Shown piece after piece: positions 51,755 through 52,937 of a stretch of 52,937 nt of DNA; positions within the stretch are counted from its first letter, which is position 1; each line of letters begins with the position of its first letter. The position numbers and the translations under genes were made by a program. Under the pieces are notes generated by a model. That model saw only the letters and a program-made list of their open reading frames with translations, searched no databases and was not told the DNA's origin. The DNA is from Desulfobacteraceae bacterium UBA5616 (GTDB lineage Bacteria; Desulfobacterota; Desulfobacteria; Desulfobacterales; UBA5616): contig DIKO01000029.1 in the NCBI GenBank assembly GCA_002423615.1, positions 1 through 52,937 on the forward strand, in the 5' to 3' direction.

Positions 51755-52937
51755 ATGCTTTCGAAATTTTTTCTGGATCGCCCGGTGTTTGCCTGGGTGA
51801 TCGCCATCATCATGATGCTGGGAGGCGGGCTTGCGATTTACAACCTTCCGATTTCCCAGTACCCGCCCATCGCACCGCCCTCGATCGCCATCGACGCTTT
51901 CTATCCGGGGGCTTCGGCCGAAACGGTCGAAAACAGCGTCATTCAGATTATCGAGCAGAAGATGACCGGGTTCGACAAGCTGTTGTACATGACCGCCACC
52001 AGCGACGCCTCCGGCGCCGGCCGCATCGAACTGACCTTTGCACCCGGTACCGATCCAGACCTGGCCTGGTCGCAGGTTCAAAACAAGCTACAACTGGCCA
52101 TGGCCAGTTTGCCGGAAGTAATCCAGCGTCAGGGGATCAAGGTCAGCAAATCCACCCGCAACTATCTGATCCTGGTCGGCCTGGTCTCGGAAGACGGCAG
52201 ACTGGATGGCAACGACTTGCGCGACTATGCCCAGTCCAACCTCGAAAAAGTGCTGGCGCGGGTGCCGGGCGTCGGTGAAGTGGAGAGCTTCGGCACCCAA
52301 TACGCGATGCGCATCTGGCTCAATCCCGACAAGCTGGTCGATTACAAACTGACCATCCAAGATGTGATCGCCGGTTTGCGGGCCTACAATGTGGAGATAT
52401 CCGCCGGCCAGTTCGGCGCCGCCCCGGCGGTCGAAGGTCAGCGCATGAACGCCTCCATCATCGTGCAGAGCCTGCTCAAATCGCCGGAGGAGTTCGCGGC
52501 CATTCCGCTGCGCATCAATCCGGACGGCTCGGTCGTGCGCGTAATCGATGTGGCCCGAACCGAACTGGGCACCGAGCGTTACGATGTCAATGCGCTTTTC
52601 AAAGGCAAGGAAAACGCCGCTCTGGCCATCCGGCAGGCCGCGGGCGCCAACGCGCTGGACACCGCCGATCGCATCCGCGCAACCATGAAAGAGCTTTCGC
52701 AGTATTTTCCACCGGGGGTGAAGGTGATCTATCCTTACGACACCACCCCGTTTATCGAGGTGGCCATCGATGAGGTGGTCAAAACCCTGTTTGAAGCCAT
52801 TTTCCTGGTGTTTTTGGTGATGTTTCTGTTCCTGGGCAACATTCGCGCCACGCTGATTCCCACCCTGGCGGTACCAGTGGTGATCCTCGGGACGTTCGCC
52901 GTACTGGGAATATTCGGGTTCTCCATCAACATGCTGA
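51755..52937 (+). CDS. RND efflux transporter, HAE1 family (cut by window end)
   Basis: Only the first 394 residues are in the window. Helix 1 (FFLDRPVFAWVIAIIMMLGGGLAIYNLP), the porter-domain start YPPIAPPSIAIDAFYPGASAETVENSV, and helices 2-3 near the end (FEAIFLVFLVMFLFLGNIRATLIP) match AcrB/MexB. The full protein should be about 1,040 residues, so about 640 lie outside. GAGGAGTTTCACC precedes the ATG. With the adaptor it exports hydrophobic compounds driven by protons; any substrate here is unknown. An outer-membrane channel gene may follow beyond the edge. Confidence 0.93.
   Translation, partial: MLSKFFLDRPVFAWVIAIIMMLGGGLAIYNLPISQYPPIAPPSIAIDAFYPGASAETVENSVIQIIEQKMTGFDKLLYMTATSDASGAGRIELTFAPGTDPDLAWSQVQNKLQLAMASLPEVIQRQGIKVSKSTRNYLILVGLVSEDGRLDGNDLRDYAQSNLEKVLARVPGVGEVESFGTQYAMRIWLNPDKLVDYKLTIQDVIAGLRAYNVEISAGQFGAAPAVEGQRMNASIIVQSLLKSPEEFAAIPLRINPDGSVVRVIDVARTELGTERYDVNALFKGKENAALAIRQAAGANALDTADRIRATMKELSQYFPPGVKVIYPYDTTPFIEVAIDEVVKTLFEAIFLVFLVMFLFLGNIRATLIPTLAVPVVILGTFAVLGIFGFSINML

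Noticed and set aside
1..52937. tRNA, rRNA, CRISPR arrays, insertion sequences or prophage
   Set aside because: No cloverleaf-like or repeat-spacer pattern, transposase or phage structural motif was seen on either strand by reading; a covariance-model scan was not possible.

Overview
The window looks like chromosome from a sulfate-reducing member of the Desulfobacterota, probably Desulfobacterales. This is an inference from gene content: two methylene-tetrahydrofolate reductase/heterodisulfide-reductase-like clusters (Wood-Ljungdahl type), many ferredoxin-like proteins, UGA-encoded selenoproteins, and a sigma-54 activator. No 16S rRNA or other direct taxonomic marker is present. I saw no rRNA, tRNA, CRISPR array or complete insertion sequence.

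Layout. (1) 139-4670, plus strand: metV-metF followed by a QmoA/HdrA-like flavoprotein and a QmoB-like HdrA/MvhD fusion, closed by a terminator. (2) 4874-8712: a universal stress protein, a small unknown protein, a PAS histidine kinase and a receiver-PAS-kinase hybrid. (3) 17646-8727, minus strand: a divergent metF, a giant HdrA-GltD-HdrA fusion with an in-frame UGA, an MvhD with an in-frame UGA, metV2, metF2, a lone receiver protein and aroE. (4) 17950-26987: TetR regulator, phosphotransferase, RNase II/R-type exonuclease, a heterodimeric ABC exporter, an AAA ATPase and trmL. (5) 26991-30574: an eroded stretch with a pyruvate-kinase-C-like fragment, an amidohydrolase, a deleted GNAT acetyltransferase and two ferredoxin-like paralogues. 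(6) 30628-35112: an RNA helicase and cold-shock block (rhlE, csp, deaD), then a GAF protein. (7) 35584-48254, plus strand: a radical SAM protein, a pair of class III CoA-transferases, a phosphotriesterase-like hydrolase, PutA, an AgrE-type ornithine cyclodeaminase, an ArgZ-type arginine dihydrolase, and a selenopeptide with its radical SAM maturase (SbtA/SbtM). (8) 48283-52937: a sigma-54 activator divergent from a predicted sigma-54 promoter that reads into a small unknown gene and an RND efflux system cut by the window edge.

The most notable biology is UGA recoding. Five in-frame UGA codons in three genes (HdrA residue 72, MvhD residue 17, SbtA residues 35, 56 and 105) are each followed within about 5-15 nt by a potential SECIS-like hairpin. 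Straight ORF calling breaks all three genes. SbtA is a leader-bearing small protein with three Ser-Gly-Sec-Gly motifs, separated from its radical SAM maturase by a strong terminator. Just upstream, three adjacent genes would convert arginine to ornithine, proline and then glutamate. In cyanobacteria the first two steps are carried by one fused protein (AgrE/ArgZ type); here they are separate genes in reversed order next to putA.
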